Shown piece by piece: positions 35,720 to 44,700 of a stretch of DNA of 64,000 nt (the stretch's first letter is position 1; each line of letters begins with the position of its first letter). The stretch is from NCBI RefSeq assembly GCF_006439025.1, contig NZ_RCYZ01000005.1, positions 186,001 through 250,000 on the forward strand, written 5' to 3'. The notes under the pieces are model-generated. The model did not search any database, had not been told where the DNA came from, and was given only the letters and a program-made list of their open reading frames with translations. This DNA is from Hymenobacter nivis (GTDB taxonomy: Bacteria > Bacteroidota > Bacteroidia > Cytophagales > Hymenobacteraceae). A program made the translations under genes and the position numbers.

Positions 35720-38068
35720 ATGCCCAATTTTCTACGCCGCTGGCTGCCATTGCTCGGGTTGCTGCTGTTTGCCGCCCTGGCTATATACCTGGCGCGGGCC
35801 CCGCAGCCGGTGCCGGCCGGGGCCCCGGCCACCGCGTTTTCGGCCGAGCGGGCCCTGCGCGAGGTGGCCGTGGTGGCCCGGGCGCCCCACAGCATCGGCA
35901 CGCCGGCCAACGCCGCGGTGCGCAACTACCTGCTGCGCCGCTGCCGGGCCCTGGGCCTGAGCGCCACCGTGCAGGATACGACCGTGGTGGTGGCCGGGGC
36001 CCCGGGGGCCCTCACCGGGGCGCGGGTGCAGAACGTGGTGGCCCGCCTGCCCGGCCGCACGCCCGGGGGCCCCGCCGTGCTGGTGCTCACGCACTACGAC
36101 TCGCAGCCCCACACGCCCGGCGCCAGCGACGACGGCGCGGGCGTGGCCGCTGCCCTCGAAACCCTGCGCGCCCTGCACGCTGGCCCGCCCCTGGCCCACG
36201 ACGTACGGTGGGTATTCACCGACGGCGAGGAAATGGGCCTGCTGGGGGCCCGGGCCTACGCCGCCGACACCGTGCGGCTGCGGCGCGCGGTGGGCGTGGT
36301 GCTGAACTTTGAGGCGCGGGGCAACGCGGGGCCCAGCAACTTGTTTGAGCTGAGCAGCGGCAACACGTGGGTGCTGGAAGAGTTTGCCAAGGCTGCCCCC
36401 GCGCCGCTGGGCTCGTCGCTGGCCTACGAAATCTACCGCTACTTGCCCAACGGCACCGACTTCACGGCCTTCCGCGCCGCGGGCCTGCCGGGGCTGAACT
36501 TCGCCTTCACCGGCGGCTACTCCTACTACCACAGCCCCGTCGACACGCCCGAGCGGCTCGATTTGGCCTCGCTCCAGCACCACGGCGACTACATGCTGCC
36601 CCTGGTGCGGCACTTTGCCAGCATTTCGCTGGCCCACGCCCCCACCGGCGACAGCTCGTTCTTCAACCCGCTGGGCACGTGGCTGGTGGTGTACCGGGCC
36701 GGCTGGAACTGGGCGCTGAGCGCCGCGGGCTGGGCGCTGCTGCTGCTGGCCATTGGGCAGGCCCGGGGGCGGGGCCGCCTGCGCCTGGCGGGCCTGCTGG
36801 GCGGGGCCCTGGCCTGGCTCGTTGGCACCGCGCTGCTGCTGGCCGCGGGCTGGTACCTGGCGCGCGCCGTGGGAGCCGCCTACCCGCAGTACGCGGTGTT
36901 CTACGACCACGCCTTTTACAACGTGGGCTGGTACCACCTGGCGCTGGCGGCGCTGGGTGCGGCCGTGTTCACGGCCTACTACGGGGCCCTGCGCCGGTGG
37001 CTGCGGCCCGATTCGCTGACCGGCGGCGTGCTGCTGGTGCTGGCCGGGCTGCAAGCCTTTCTGCAAGTGAAGGCGCCCACGTCGGGCTTCCTGCTGGGCA
37101 TTCCCATTGCATGCGGGGCCCTGGGCTGGCTCTGGCAGACGGTGACCACGCCGCGCCCGTTCGTGGGGCCCCGGGGCCGGCGCGAAATTTATTCGCTGCC
37201 GCTGGGGCCCGTGGGCGCGCTGCTGGCCGTGCCGGCGGTGGCGCTGCTGGCGCCCGACCTGCGCGCGCTGTTCACATTGGCCGGCCTGGGGGCCCTGGTG
37301 CCGGCGGGCATGTTTTTCCTGGCGGTGCTGCTGGGCCTGCTGCTGCCGGCGCTGCTGCCCGCCCTGGGCCGCACCGAGGCCACCGGGCCCCGCTGGGCCC
37401 TGCCGCTGCTAGCCGCCGCCGTGGCCCTGGGGGCCCTGGCGGCGGGCCACGCCACCAGCCGCCCCACGGCCGAACACCCGCAGCAAACGCACGTCTTCTA
37501 CACCCTCGACGCCAACCGCGGGCAGGCCTACTGGCTCAGCAGCATGGCCGGGCCGGATGCCTGGACGCAGCAGTTTTTCTCCGCGCCCACCATGGGGCCC
37601 TTGCCCGAGTTGCTGCCCGGCACGACGCTGCCGGTGCTGCACCAGGGGGCCCCGCGGCTGGCGCTGGCCCCGCCCACCGTTACGGTGCTGGCCGATACCA
37701 CCCTGCCCACCGGCCGCCGCCTGCGCCTGCAAGTGCGCCCCGCCCGGCCCGGCGTGGTGAGCCTGAATTTGGTCTGGCCCACTTTTAAGCTGAACGGGTT
37801 GCGGGTAGCCGGCCACGCGGTAGCCCCTGCCCTGCTGGCGTCCAGCACTGGCTACAACGGGCTTACCTTTTTCGCCCCCGGCCCCCAGGGCTTCGTGGTA
37901 GAGTTCGAGTTGAGCCCCGGCGACGCCAAGCGGCTGCAAATCACCGCCAAAGACCGCAGCCTGGGCCTGCCCACCGAAGCCAAAACGCAGCCCCTGCCCG
38001 CCAACATGGTGGCCGCCCCCGGCTACAACAGCTTCACCACGCAAGTCACGAAACGGTTCCAGCTGTGA
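35720..38068 (+). CDS. Membrane-bound M28 family aminopeptidase
   Basis: This 782-residue protein has an N-terminal signal/anchor (about 8-25) and an M28 zinc peptidase domain (about 40-300) with ligands His125 and Asp127 (LTHYDSQP), Asp137/138 (GASDDGAGV), Glu170/171 (TDGEEMGLLGAR), Glu198 and His271 (SYYHSPVDTPERLD). A region with about eight or nine hydrophobic helices (370-630) and a C-terminal beta-rich domain (about 640-782) follow. This layout matches membrane M28 peptidases that trim peptides at the periplasmic face. The internal ATG at 35720 is used because the anchor starts there. Confidence 0.88.
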   Translation: MPNFLRRWLPLLGLLLFAALAIYLARAPQPVPAGAPATAFSAERALREVAVVARAPHSIGTPANAAVRNYLLRRCRALGLSATVQDTTVVVAGAPGALTGARVQNVVARLPGRTPGGPAVLVLTHYDSQPHTPGASDDGAGVAAALETLRALHAGPPLAHDVRWVFTDGEEMGLLGARAYAADTVRLRRAVGVVLNFEARGNAGPSNLFELSSGNTWVLEEFAKAAPAPLGSSLAYEIYRYLPNGTDFTAFRAAGLPGLNFAFTGGYSYYHSPVDTPERLDLASLQHHGDYMLPLVRHFASISLAHAPTGDSSFFNPLGTWLVVYRAGWNWALSAAGWALLLLAIGQARGRGRLRLAGLLGGALAWLVGTALLLAAGWYLARAVGAAYPQYAVFYDHAFYNVGWYHLALAALGAAVFTAYYGALRRWLRPDSLTGGVLLVLAGLQAFLQVKAPTSGFLLGIPIACGALGWLWQTVTTPRPFVGPRGRREIYSLPLGPVGALLAVPAVALLAPDLRALFTLAGLGALVPAGMFFLAVLLGLLLPALLPALGRTEATGPRWALPLLAAAVALGALAAGHATSRPTAEHPQQTHVFYTLDANRGQAYWLSSMAGPDAWTQQFFSAPTMGPLPELLPGTTLPVLHQGAPRLALAPPTVTVLADTTLPTGRRLRLQVRPARPGVVSLNLVWPTFKLNGLRVAGHAVAPALLASSTGYNGLTFFAPGPQGFVVEFELSPGDAKRLQITAKDRSLGLPTEAKTQPLPANMVAAPGYNSFTTQVTKRFQL

Positions 38069-38078
38069 ATTTTAGGGC

Positions 38079-38104
38079 CCCTGGGGTGAGGCTTCGCCCC
38101 AGGG
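38079..38104 (+). other. Short hairpin between peptidase and hydrolase genes
   Basis: CCCTGGGG (38079-38086) pairs with CCCCAGGG (38097-38104). It is a weak terminator or attenuator between two genes that probably form one unit. Confidence 0.35.
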
Positions 38105-38139
38105 TTAGCATCTTATTTATTTACCGTTTACTCCACCCA

Positions 38140-39108
38140 ATGCCCAGCCGCGCTGCCTTTACCCTGCTCCTATTCCTATTGCCCTGGCTGGCCCGCGCCC
38201 AGGCCAAAGACAGCAGCTACGCGGCCAAAATGCGGGCCCCGGGCGTTAAAATGATTACCGTGGACGGCAAGTACCGGGTGTGGACGCAGAAGGTGGGGAA
38301 GGGCAAAATCAAGCTCTTGCTGCTGCACGGGGGCCCTGCCAACACCCACGAGTACTTCGAGAATTTCCCCGAGTACCTGGGCAAGGAAGGCGTCGAAATT
38401 TATTTCTACGACCAGCTCGGTTCCTACCATTCCGACCAGCCCAAGGACACCGCCATCTGGCGCATCGGCCGCTTCGTGGACGAGGTGGAGCAGGTGCGCC
38501 GGACCCTCAAGCTCAAGCATTTCTACCTGCTGGGCCACTCCTGGGGCGGCCTGCTGGCCCTCGAGTACGCCGCCCGCTACCCCGAGCACCTGCGCGGCCT
38601 CATCGTCTCGAACATGGGCTACAGCGCGCCCATCTACAACAAGTACCGCTTCGGCCTCTTTGCCGACATCATCCGCGAGCAGCGCCACGGCCGGCCCGCG
38701 GCCCCCGACAGCCTGCTGGGCGACAGCAAAATGATGCCCCTGCTCACCAAGCCCGTGCAGGACGAATTCTTTCACCAGCACATGCTGCGCCTCCCCCCAG
38801 GCCAGGAGCCGGGGCCCTACGCCCGCAACCTCGCCCACATCAACAAAGCCGATAGGGCCCCCATCTTCCCCTTCATGGCCACCTGGGATTTCATCGCCCG
38901 CCTGGCCACCATCCGCACCCCCACCCTATTGCTGGGGGCCCAGTACGATTTCATTCCCCCCTCGGCCTACGCATATATGCACCAGCAAATGCCCCACAGC
39001 CAGGTCTACATCTGCCCCAACGGCTCCCACTTCGCCATGTGGGACGACCCGCAGCATTATTTCCCCGCGCTGCTGAGGTTTTTGAAGGAACCCATTAAGG
39101 ATAAATAA
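38140..39108 (+). CDS. Secreted alpha/beta hydrolase, proline iminopeptidase-like
   Basis: This 322-residue protein has a signal peptide (1-20) and a complete triad: Ser134 in LLGHSWGGLLA, Asp270 in LGAQYDFIPP and His297 in PNGSHFAMWDDP. The oxyanion-hole motif LLLHGGPANTHEYF is typical of proline iminopeptidases and related hydrolases. With the M28 aminopeptidase just upstream it could take part in periplasmic peptide use. The ATG at 38140 begins the signal peptide. Confidence 0.85.
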   Translation: MPSRAAFTLLLFLLPWLARAQAKDSSYAAKMRAPGVKMITVDGKYRVWTQKVGKGKIKLLLLHGGPANTHEYFENFPEYLGKEGVEIYFYDQLGSYHSDQPKDTAIWRIGRFVDEVEQVRRTLKLKHFYLLGHSWGGLLALEYAARYPEHLRGLIVSNMGYSAPIYNKYRFGLFADIIREQRHGRPAAPDSLLGDSKMMPLLTKPVQDEFFHQHMLRLPPGQEPGPYARNLAHINKADRAPIFPFMATWDFIARLATIRTPTLLLGAQYDFIPPSAYAYMHQQMPHSQVYICPNGSHFAMWDDPQHYFPALLRFLKEPIKDK

Positions 39109-39112
39109 ATCC

Positions 39113-39580
39113 ATGAATTACCAATTTCAATTCAGAACATGGTATAGCCAATTCTACATTGCTGATAAAAATTCATCCCATACGACTGATTCTAACAATT
39201 TCTGGACCGATGAAGCGCACGAATGCAGACTAGCAATTGAAGAGGGAATAATTGGAGTTGGAATCGAAACGTATAGCTATGTCAACGCAGAAATTAATTT
39301 ATTAAGCACCCGTCCGGTTGAAGTGACTTTGGCGTTATACGATAACATAGTAGAAGGGAGTATAGAAATAAAATCTGGTGTTCTTCAAATTTTAGACTGT
39401 CCTGATTCAAATGTAATGCTTGAATTAACTGTCAAACCAGCGTCTTATCGAATCCGCGTTTGTGCTTCTAAACTTGATTCTGTTGTAGACGAAGATGAAG
39501 CAGCAGACGACTTTTATTCTATTGATATTTGGCCTGAACAATATTCCCTAAGGAGAATAATTAAACAGTACGCCTCATAA
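39113..39580 (+). CDS. ComJ/Nin-like nuclease inhibitor (AT-rich insert)
   Basis: This 155-residue protein has WYSQFYIADKN, FWTDEAHECRLAIEEGIIGV and a later beta-rich part with EIKSGVLQIL and PASYRIRVCAS. The order (YxQF, WTDEA, Gly-Ile-x-x-Gly, then a strand-rich end) resembles Bacillus ComJ (Nin), the inhibitor of the DNA-entry nuclease NucA. The match is by eye only and could be wrong. The gene is far more AT-rich than its neighbours (about 35-40% GC by eye), starts 4 bases after the hydrolase stop and has no GGGCCC site, all signs of transfer. No NucA-like nuclease is adjacent, so it may be an orphan immunity gene. Confidence 0.5.
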   Translation: MNYQFQFRTWYSQFYIADKNSSHTTDSNNFWTDEAHECRLAIEEGIIGVGIETYSYVNAEINLLSTRPVEVTLALYDNIVEGSIEIKSGVLQILDCPDSNVMLELTVKPASYRIRVCASKLDSVVDEDEAADDFYSIDIWPEQYSLRRIIKQYAS

Positions 39581-39655
39581 GCAACACAGTTAGAATAACC
39601 CCAACACTCCCGCCCGCGTCTAACGCAGCTACCGCCACACTGTAGTTGCCTGCTT

Positions 39656-41467
39656 ATGAGCCTTTGGGAGATAATTCGCCGCCTTTACCCCTACGTGCGG
39701 CCGTACCGGGGCCTCGTGTTCGGCACGCTGCTACTGACGCTGGTGGGCTCGCTGGCGGCCCAGGTGAACCCGTTTGTGCTGCGCTACACCGTGGACACGG
39801 TGCAGGGCCTGCTGAACCGCAACCAGGGCCTGGCGCAGGGCCTGCCGCTGCTGCTGGCCGTGAGCGGGCTGCTGCTGGGCAAGGAAATTATCAACACCGG
39901 CATCCAGTTTGGGCAGAAGTACTACGGCGAGAAAATCCGCATCAACGTTTCCACCCAGCTCTCGGAAGACGCGGTGCACAAGGTGCTCGGCTACCAACTC
40001 GGCTTTTATGCCGACAACGGCAACCAGACCGGCAAGCTCCAAACCCGCATCGACCGCGGCGTGGAGAGCCTGATGAAGCTGGTGCAAAACTTCTTCATCG
40101 ACATCCTCCCACTATTTGCCAACGCCGTGGTGGCGCTGGTCATCATGTTTTTCGCCAACGTGTACGTGGGCCTGGTGGCCGTGGCGGTGCTGCCCGTGTA
40201 CTTCTGGCTGAGCTACCGGCAGGCCGACCGCCTCAACGGCTCGCGCAGGGCCCTGCGCACCCTGCGCGAAGCCAAAAGCCAGGGCCTGGTCAACCTCATC
40301 GACTCGGCGGTGGTCATCAAAAGCTTCGTGCGCGAGGCCTACGAGGAGGAAAAGCAGACCCGCGTGCAGCAGGAATTGCAGGACGCCCAGCTCGAAACGC
40401 GCAAGGTCAACTTCCGCTACGACGGCCTGAAAACCTTCACCGAATCCATCGGCGTGGTGCTCATCATCGTGCTCACGGCCTACCTGGTGCTCGACCGGCA
40501 GATTTCCATCGGGGCCATCATGTTCCACATCTTGCTGTTCAACAACGTGTCGGCGCCTATCCGGCAGCTGCACCGCATCTACGATGAGATGAACGACGCC
40601 CTCACCTACTCGGAGGGCTTCTTCGACATCCTCGACGCGGCCGACGCCACTGAGCCCACGGGGGCCCTGTTGCCCGACCACCTGCGCGGCACCTTCCAGC
40701 TGCGCCACGTCGATTTCACCTACCCCAGCGGCACCCAGGCCCTGCACGACGTGGGCATCACCATCGAAGCCGGCAAAACCACCGCCCTGGTGGGCCTCAG
40801 CGGCGCCGGCAAAAGCACCGTCATCAACCTGCTCTGCAAGTTCTACGCTCCCGACCGTGGGGCCCTGCTGCTCGACGGCCGCCCGCTGGCCGACTACAAC
40901 ACCCACGCCCTGCGCCAGCAAATCGGCCTGGTGCTCCAGAAAAACCACATTTTCAAGGGCACCATCGAGGAGAACATTCGCTACGGCGTGATGGACGCCG
41001 ACCTGGCGCAAATCCAGGCCGCCGCCCGCCAGGCCTACCTGCACGACCAGATCATGCAGCTGCCCAAGCAGTACCAGTCCGACGCCCAGCAACTGTCGGG
41101 CGGGCAGCAGCAGCGCATCGCCATCGCCCGGCTTTTCCTCAAAAACCCGCCCATCATCTTCCTCGACGAGCCCACCGCCTCGCTCGACGCCATCGCCACC
41201 GAGCAAATCAAGAACTCGCTCGAAGCCATCAAGCAGGGCCGCACCGTAGTCATCATCTCCCACAGCCTCGCCCAAATCGTCGATTCTGACTGCATCTACG
41301 TCATGCAGCAAGGCCGCGCCGTGGAAAGCGGCACCCACGAAGAACTCTACGATCAGCGCGGCACCTACCGCGAAATCTTCGACGCCTCGGCCCGCAGCTT
41401 AAATATTGAAAAACTAGCCCGGGTAATGGTAGACGACGGCGACGACGTGGCCGATACGGCGGGGTAA
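39656..41467 (+). CDS. ABC transporter, fused permease/ATPase (exporter type)
   Basis: This 603-residue half-transporter has an N-terminal membrane domain with about six helices (1-310) and a C-terminal ATPase with Walker A GLSGAGKST (380-388), signature LSGGQQQR (480-487), Walker B IIFLDEP and the H-loop in VVIISHSLAQIV. It works as a homodimer or with a partner. The layout is that of MsbA/multidrug-type exporters; cargo is not readable from sequence. Its codon use is native, unlike the AT-rich genes on both sides. Confidence 0.93.
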   Translation: MSLWEIIRRLYPYVRPYRGLVFGTLLLTLVGSLAAQVNPFVLRYTVDTVQGLLNRNQGLAQGLPLLLAVSGLLLGKEIINTGIQFGQKYYGEKIRINVSTQLSEDAVHKVLGYQLGFYADNGNQTGKLQTRIDRGVESLMKLVQNFFIDILPLFANAVVALVIMFFANVYVGLVAVAVLPVYFWLSYRQADRLNGSRRALRTLREAKSQGLVNLIDSAVVIKSFVREAYEEEKQTRVQQELQDAQLETRKVNFRYDGLKTFTESIGVVLIIVLTAYLVLDRQISIGAIMFHILLFNNVSAPIRQLHRIYDEMNDALTYSEGFFDILDAADATEPTGALLPDHLRGTFQLRHVDFTYPSGTQALHDVGITIEAGKTTALVGLSGAGKSTVINLLCKFYAPDRGALLLDGRPLADYNTHALRQQIGLVLQKNHIFKGTIEENIRYGVMDADLAQIQAAARQAYLHDQIMQLPKQYQSDAQQLSGGQQQRIAIARLFLKNPPIIFLDEPTASLDAIATEQIKNSLEAIKQGRTVVIISHSLAQIVDSDCIYVMQQGRAVESGTHEELYDQRGTYREIFDASARSLNIEKLARVMVDDGDDVADTAG

Positions 41468-41502
41468 TTATATTTAAGCCAACACCCTAATACCTTGAAA
41501 TT

Positions 41503-41949
41503 ATGCTTGAAGGCAGAACCTACTTTATTGTTGATGGCGAATACGCTATCCAAATCGAAGGATATTATGGTGCTATTACCGAATCCGGTCGTATATGGTG
41601 TAATACTGACAAGGTTACTGAAACAAATGACATTCCTAGAAGTGGTCGAAAAGTATATAAAAAAATCGAAAGCTATTTCGAAGATATATTGATACCACGC
41701 ACCGGTTATATTGAGGTCACTATTGAGAACACTGAGAAACCTCATAAAAAAGGACGTTTACGCAGAAGAGACGCCTTTTTATTGCACAAACTTGTAGCAC
41801 AACATTTTATTCCTAATCCCGAAGGATATAAGTTTGTTGAGCATATTGATAGGATAAAAACGAATAATCATTACTCCAACTTACGCTGGGTCAAAGAAGA
41901 CACCTCCTTTTTAGGATATTTTCATAATGAAAATTTAGACTATTTTTAG
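41503..41949 (+). CDS. HNH endonuclease, homing-type, free-standing
   Basis: This 148-residue protein has a C-terminal HNH_3-like domain: LHKLVAQHFIPNPEGYKFVE, then HIDRIKTNNHYSNLRWV (His95, His101, His114 and Asn121/122 are the likely active and structural residues). This is the form of mobile HNH homing endonucleases found in phages and introns. The upstream part has beta-strand-like segments with DNA-binding character. The gene is AT-rich, lies 35 bases after the ABC transporter stop, and no intron or split gene is visible around it, so it is free-standing. Confidence 0.75.
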   Translation: MLEGRTYFIVDGEYAIQIEGYYGAITESGRIWCNTDKVTETNDIPRSGRKVYKKIESYFEDILIPRTGYIEVTIENTEKPHKKGRLRRRDAFLLHKLVAQHFIPNPEGYKFVEHIDRIKTNNHYSNLRWVKEDTSFLGYFHNENLDYF

Positions 41950-42211
41950 CAGCATATTATCACCATAAAAATAAGGCAATTTGCATAAAAGCATAATATA
42001 TTTGAAATAGTAGCACTATTAATTGAAATATCCATTACTTTAATCACCGTATATTTTGCAGGAAATTTATCTAAATCAACGTACTTTTTTCAATATTCCT
42101 AAGAAGAGCACTCCTTATAATTAGTTCTACTTTGATGAGCAAGATGGGATTTTCTATTAGTAATAATATCTACGTTAGATAAATGTCCCCCTATAAAGAC
42201 CCAACTACTCA
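41950..42211. other. AT-rich interval after the HNH gene
   Basis: No supported gene. The AT-rich composition continues from the HNH gene and stops just before the barstar-like gene, so it marks the right-hand part of the insert. Direct repeats or target-site duplications at the edges could not be recognised by eye. Confidence 0.5.
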
Positions 42212-42478
42212 ATGACCATCGACCTCACCAACGTTGATACCAAAGCGGCTTTTCACATGACGATGAAGCGCGAGCTGTGCTTTCCGGACTGGTACGGCGT
42301 GAGTTGGGACGCTTTTTGGGACGCCATTATCGCCGTGGTGGAAATGCCGGACCGGGTGGTGCTGCGAAACTGGGAAACGTTCGCCCAGGCCTGCCCCAAG
42401 GACATGCTGATCCTGCGGCAGATCATGACCGACTACCAATACGAAAAGCCCGACAAGCAAATCCTGCTGGAAGCTTAA
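42212..42478 (+). CDS. Barstar-family ribonuclease inhibitor
   Basis: This 88-residue acidic protein has the barstar pattern KAAFHMTMKRELCFPDWYGV followed by SWDAFWDAI, the helix that plugs the active site of barnase-type RNases, and the final strand-helix. In barstar families such genes give immunity against a co-encoded or foreign RNase toxin. No barnase-like gene is adjacent. GC content is closer to the chromosome than that of the HNH gene upstream. It ends 20 bases before the convergent E1 gene's stop. Confidence 0.8.
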   Translation: MTIDLTNVDTKAAFHMTMKRELCFPDWYGVSWDAFWDAIIAVVEMPDRVVLRNWETFAQACPKDMLILRQIMTDYQYEKPDKQILLEA

Positions 42479-42498
42479 CCGCTGAGCGCGCCGGGGCC

Positions 42499-44553
42499 CT
42501 AATACCCTTGCAGCCAAGCCAGGCGCTCCTTGAGGCGCTGCTGGGGCAGAAAGCCGGCTTCGAGGGGCGGGGCGAAGGGAATGGGCGTGTCGAGGCCGGC
42601 TACGCGCTGCACGGGGGCGTCGAGGTGCTGGAAGCAGTGCTCGGCCACCCAGGCCACGATTTCGCCGCCCAGGCCCCCGGTGAGGGTGTCTTCGTGCAGC
42701 ACCAGGAGGCGGCCGTTTTTGGCCACGGTGCGGCGCACGGCTTCGGTGTCCCAGGGCAGCAGGGTGCGCAGGTCGAGGATGTCAGCGCTGATGTTCAGCT
42801 CGTCGCAGGCCGCCAGGGCCCAGTGCACGCCCATGCCGTAGGTGACGATGCTCAGCTCATCGCCCTCGCGCACCAGGGCCGCTTGGCCGATGGGCGTGGT
42901 GTAGTAACCGTCGGGCACGGGGCCGCTGAGGCTGCGGTAGAGCAGCTTGTGCTCGAAGTACAGGACGGGGTTGGGGTCGTCGAAGGCGGCGCAGAGCAGG
43001 CCCTTGGCGTCGTGCGGGTTGCTGGGGTACACCACCTTCAGGCCGGGCACGTGGGTGAACCACGCCTCGTTGCTTTGGGAGTGGAAGGGCCCCGCGGCTG
43101 TGCCCGCGCCGGTGGGCATCCGGATGACCACGTCGGCGGCCTGGCCCCAGCGGTAGTGGCTCTTGGCCAGGTTGTTCACAATCTGGTTGAAGCCGCAGGT
43201 CACGAAGTCGGCGAACTGCATTTCCACCATCGACTTTTTGCCGCGCACGCTCAGGCCCAGCCCGGCCCCCACAATGGCCGACTCGCACAGCGGCGTGTTG
43301 CGCACGCGCCCCTTGCCAAACTCGGCCACGAAGCCCTCGGTGATCTTGAACACGCCGCCGTACTCGGCAATGTCTTGGCCCATGAGTACCAGCTCGGGGT
43401 GGCGCACCATGCTCTGGCGCAGCCCATCGGAAATGGCGTCGATAAAGCGCAGGCCTTTGGTGGCGCGGGCCGCGCCAGCCGTTGAATCGCCTTCGCTATC
43501 CGGCTCATCATTAGGGGCCCCAGCTTCTGAATCCTTGCTTTGCAGCGGCAGCTCCAGCGCCGCATCCGGCACGAAGGGCGCGTACACGTCGGCCAGCTCG
43601 CGGCCGGTGTGGGCGGTGGGCCCCGGGGCGGCGTCGGCTTCGGCCAGCGCGTCTTCAATCTCTTTTTTGAACTGCTCGCGCACGCTGTGGCGGGCGGTTT
43701 CGGTGAGGATGCCCTCGGCCAGCAGCCACTTTTCGTAGCGGTCCACGGGGTCTTTCTGGGCCCATTCCTGGAGCAGCTCGGCGGGCACGTACTTGGTGCC
43801 GCTGGCCTCCTCGTGGCCGCGCATGCGGAAGGTGAGGGCCTCCACCAGCACGGGGCGCGGGTTTTGGCGCAGGTCCACGGCCAAGCGGTGGATGGTATCG
43901 AATACGTCGAGCACGTTGTTGCCATCTACCTGCACGGCCTCCATGCCGTAGGCGGGGCCCTTGTCGACGAACGACTTGAACCGGAACTGCTCGTTGGAGG
44001 GCGTGCTGAGGCCGTAGCCGTTGTTTTCGATCAGGAAGATGACCGGCAGCTGCCACACCGCGGCCACGTTCAGCGCCTCGTGGAAGTCGCCTTCGGAAGC
44101 GCCGCCGTCGCCCGAGTACGTGAGCGTGACGCGGGGCTTCTCGTCGAGCACGTCGGCCAGGGCAATGCCGTCGGCCACGGCCAGCTGGGGCCCCAGGTGC
44201 GAAATCATGCCCACGATGTGGTAGTCGTTGGTGCCGAAGTGGAAGCTGCGGTCGCGCCCCTGGGTGAACCCCAGCGGCTTGCCCTGCCACTGCGCAAACA
44301 GCCGCGCCAGCGGTACCTGCCGCGCCGTGAACACGCCCAAGTTGCGGTGCAGCGGCAGAATGTACTCGTCGGCCTCCAGGGCCAGGGTGCTGCCCACCGA
44401 AATGGCTTCCTGCCCAATGCCCGAAAACCACTTGCTGACCTTGCCCTGGCGCAGCAGAATCAGCATTTTCTCCTCAATCAGGCGCGGCTTCAGCAGCTCG
44501 CGGTACAGGTGCAGCAGGGTATCGTTGGCGTAGTCGCGGCGGTCGAAGGTCAT
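42499..44553 (-). CDS. Fused E1 alpha-beta subunit of a branched-chain 2-oxoacid dehydrogenase
   Basis: This 684-residue protein joins the alpha (about 1-330) and beta (about 355-684) chains that are separate in most bacteria. The alpha part has the thiamine-diphosphate motif YSGDGGASEGDFHEALNVAA and PVIFLIENNGYGLSTP; the beta part has ALSDGLRQSM-like (AISDGLRQSMVRHPELVLMG), GQDIAEYGGVFKITEGF and TYGMGVHWALAACDELNISA. It decarboxylates branched-chain 2-oxoacids and needs a lipoylated E2 that is not in the window. A short Ser/Asp-rich linker joins the halves. The ATG at 44553 begins MTFDRRDYANDTLL. A -7 element lies at 44581-44588. Confidence 0.9.
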   Translation of the reverse strand: MTFDRRDYANDTLLHLYRELLKPRLIEEKMLILLRQGKVSKWFSGIGQEAISVGSTLALEADEYILPLHRNLGVFTARQVPLARLFAQWQGKPLGFTQGRDRSFHFGTNDYHIVGMISHLGPQLAVADGIALADVLDEKPRVTLTYSGDGGASEGDFHEALNVAAVWQLPVIFLIENNGYGLSTPSNEQFRFKSFVDKGPAYGMEAVQVDGNNVLDVFDTIHRLAVDLRQNPRPVLVEALTFRMRGHEEASGTKYVPAELLQEWAQKDPVDRYEKWLLAEGILTETARHSVREQFKKEIEDALAEADAAPGPTAHTGRELADVYAPFVPDAALELPLQSKDSEAGAPNDEPDSEGDSTAGAARATKGLRFIDAISDGLRQSMVRHPELVLMGQDIAEYGGVFKITEGFVAEFGKGRVRNTPLCESAIVGAGLGLSVRGKKSMVEMQFADFVTCGFNQIVNNLAKSHYRWGQAADVVIRMPTGAGTAAGPFHSQSNEAWFTHVPGLKVVYPSNPHDAKGLLCAAFDDPNPVLYFEHKLLYRSLSGPVPDGYYTTPIGQAALVREGDELSIVTYGMGVHWALAACDELNISADILDLRTLLPWDTEAVRRTVAKNGRLLVLHEDTLTGGLGGEIVAWVAEHCFQHLDAPVQRVAGLDTPIPFAPPLEAGFLPQQRLKERLAWLQGY

Positions 44554-44580
44554 GGGGAAGGCGGGGTGGGCGGACGGGGG

Positions 44581-44588
44581 CAAAGGTA
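44581..44588 (-). promoter_or_regulatory. -7 element for the fused E1 gene
   Basis: The minus strand reads TACCTTTG, 27 bases before the ATG at 44553. It is divergent from the element at 44618-44625; the two are 29 bases apart. Confidence 0.55.
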
Positions 44589-44617
44589 GCGGCGGCGGCC
44601 GGCTGGGGCCCCGCCGA

Positions 44618-44625
44618 TACCTTTG
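44618..44625 (+). promoter_or_regulatory. -7 element for the M16 peptidase gene
   Basis: TACCTTTG matches TAnnTTTG and lies 75 bases before the ATG at 44701. It forms a back-to-back pair with the E1 element. Confidence 0.5.
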
Positions 44626-44700
44626 CCCGCCAGGGCCCCGCCGTGCCGAAATCTTTGGTCCGGCTTTGTTGTTAGGGCCCTATTCAACCGCTATTGCTTC

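Noticed and set aside
41503..41949. Group I or II intron around the HNH gene
   Set aside because: Neither neighbour is split, and no intron-like core structure could be seen in the flanks.
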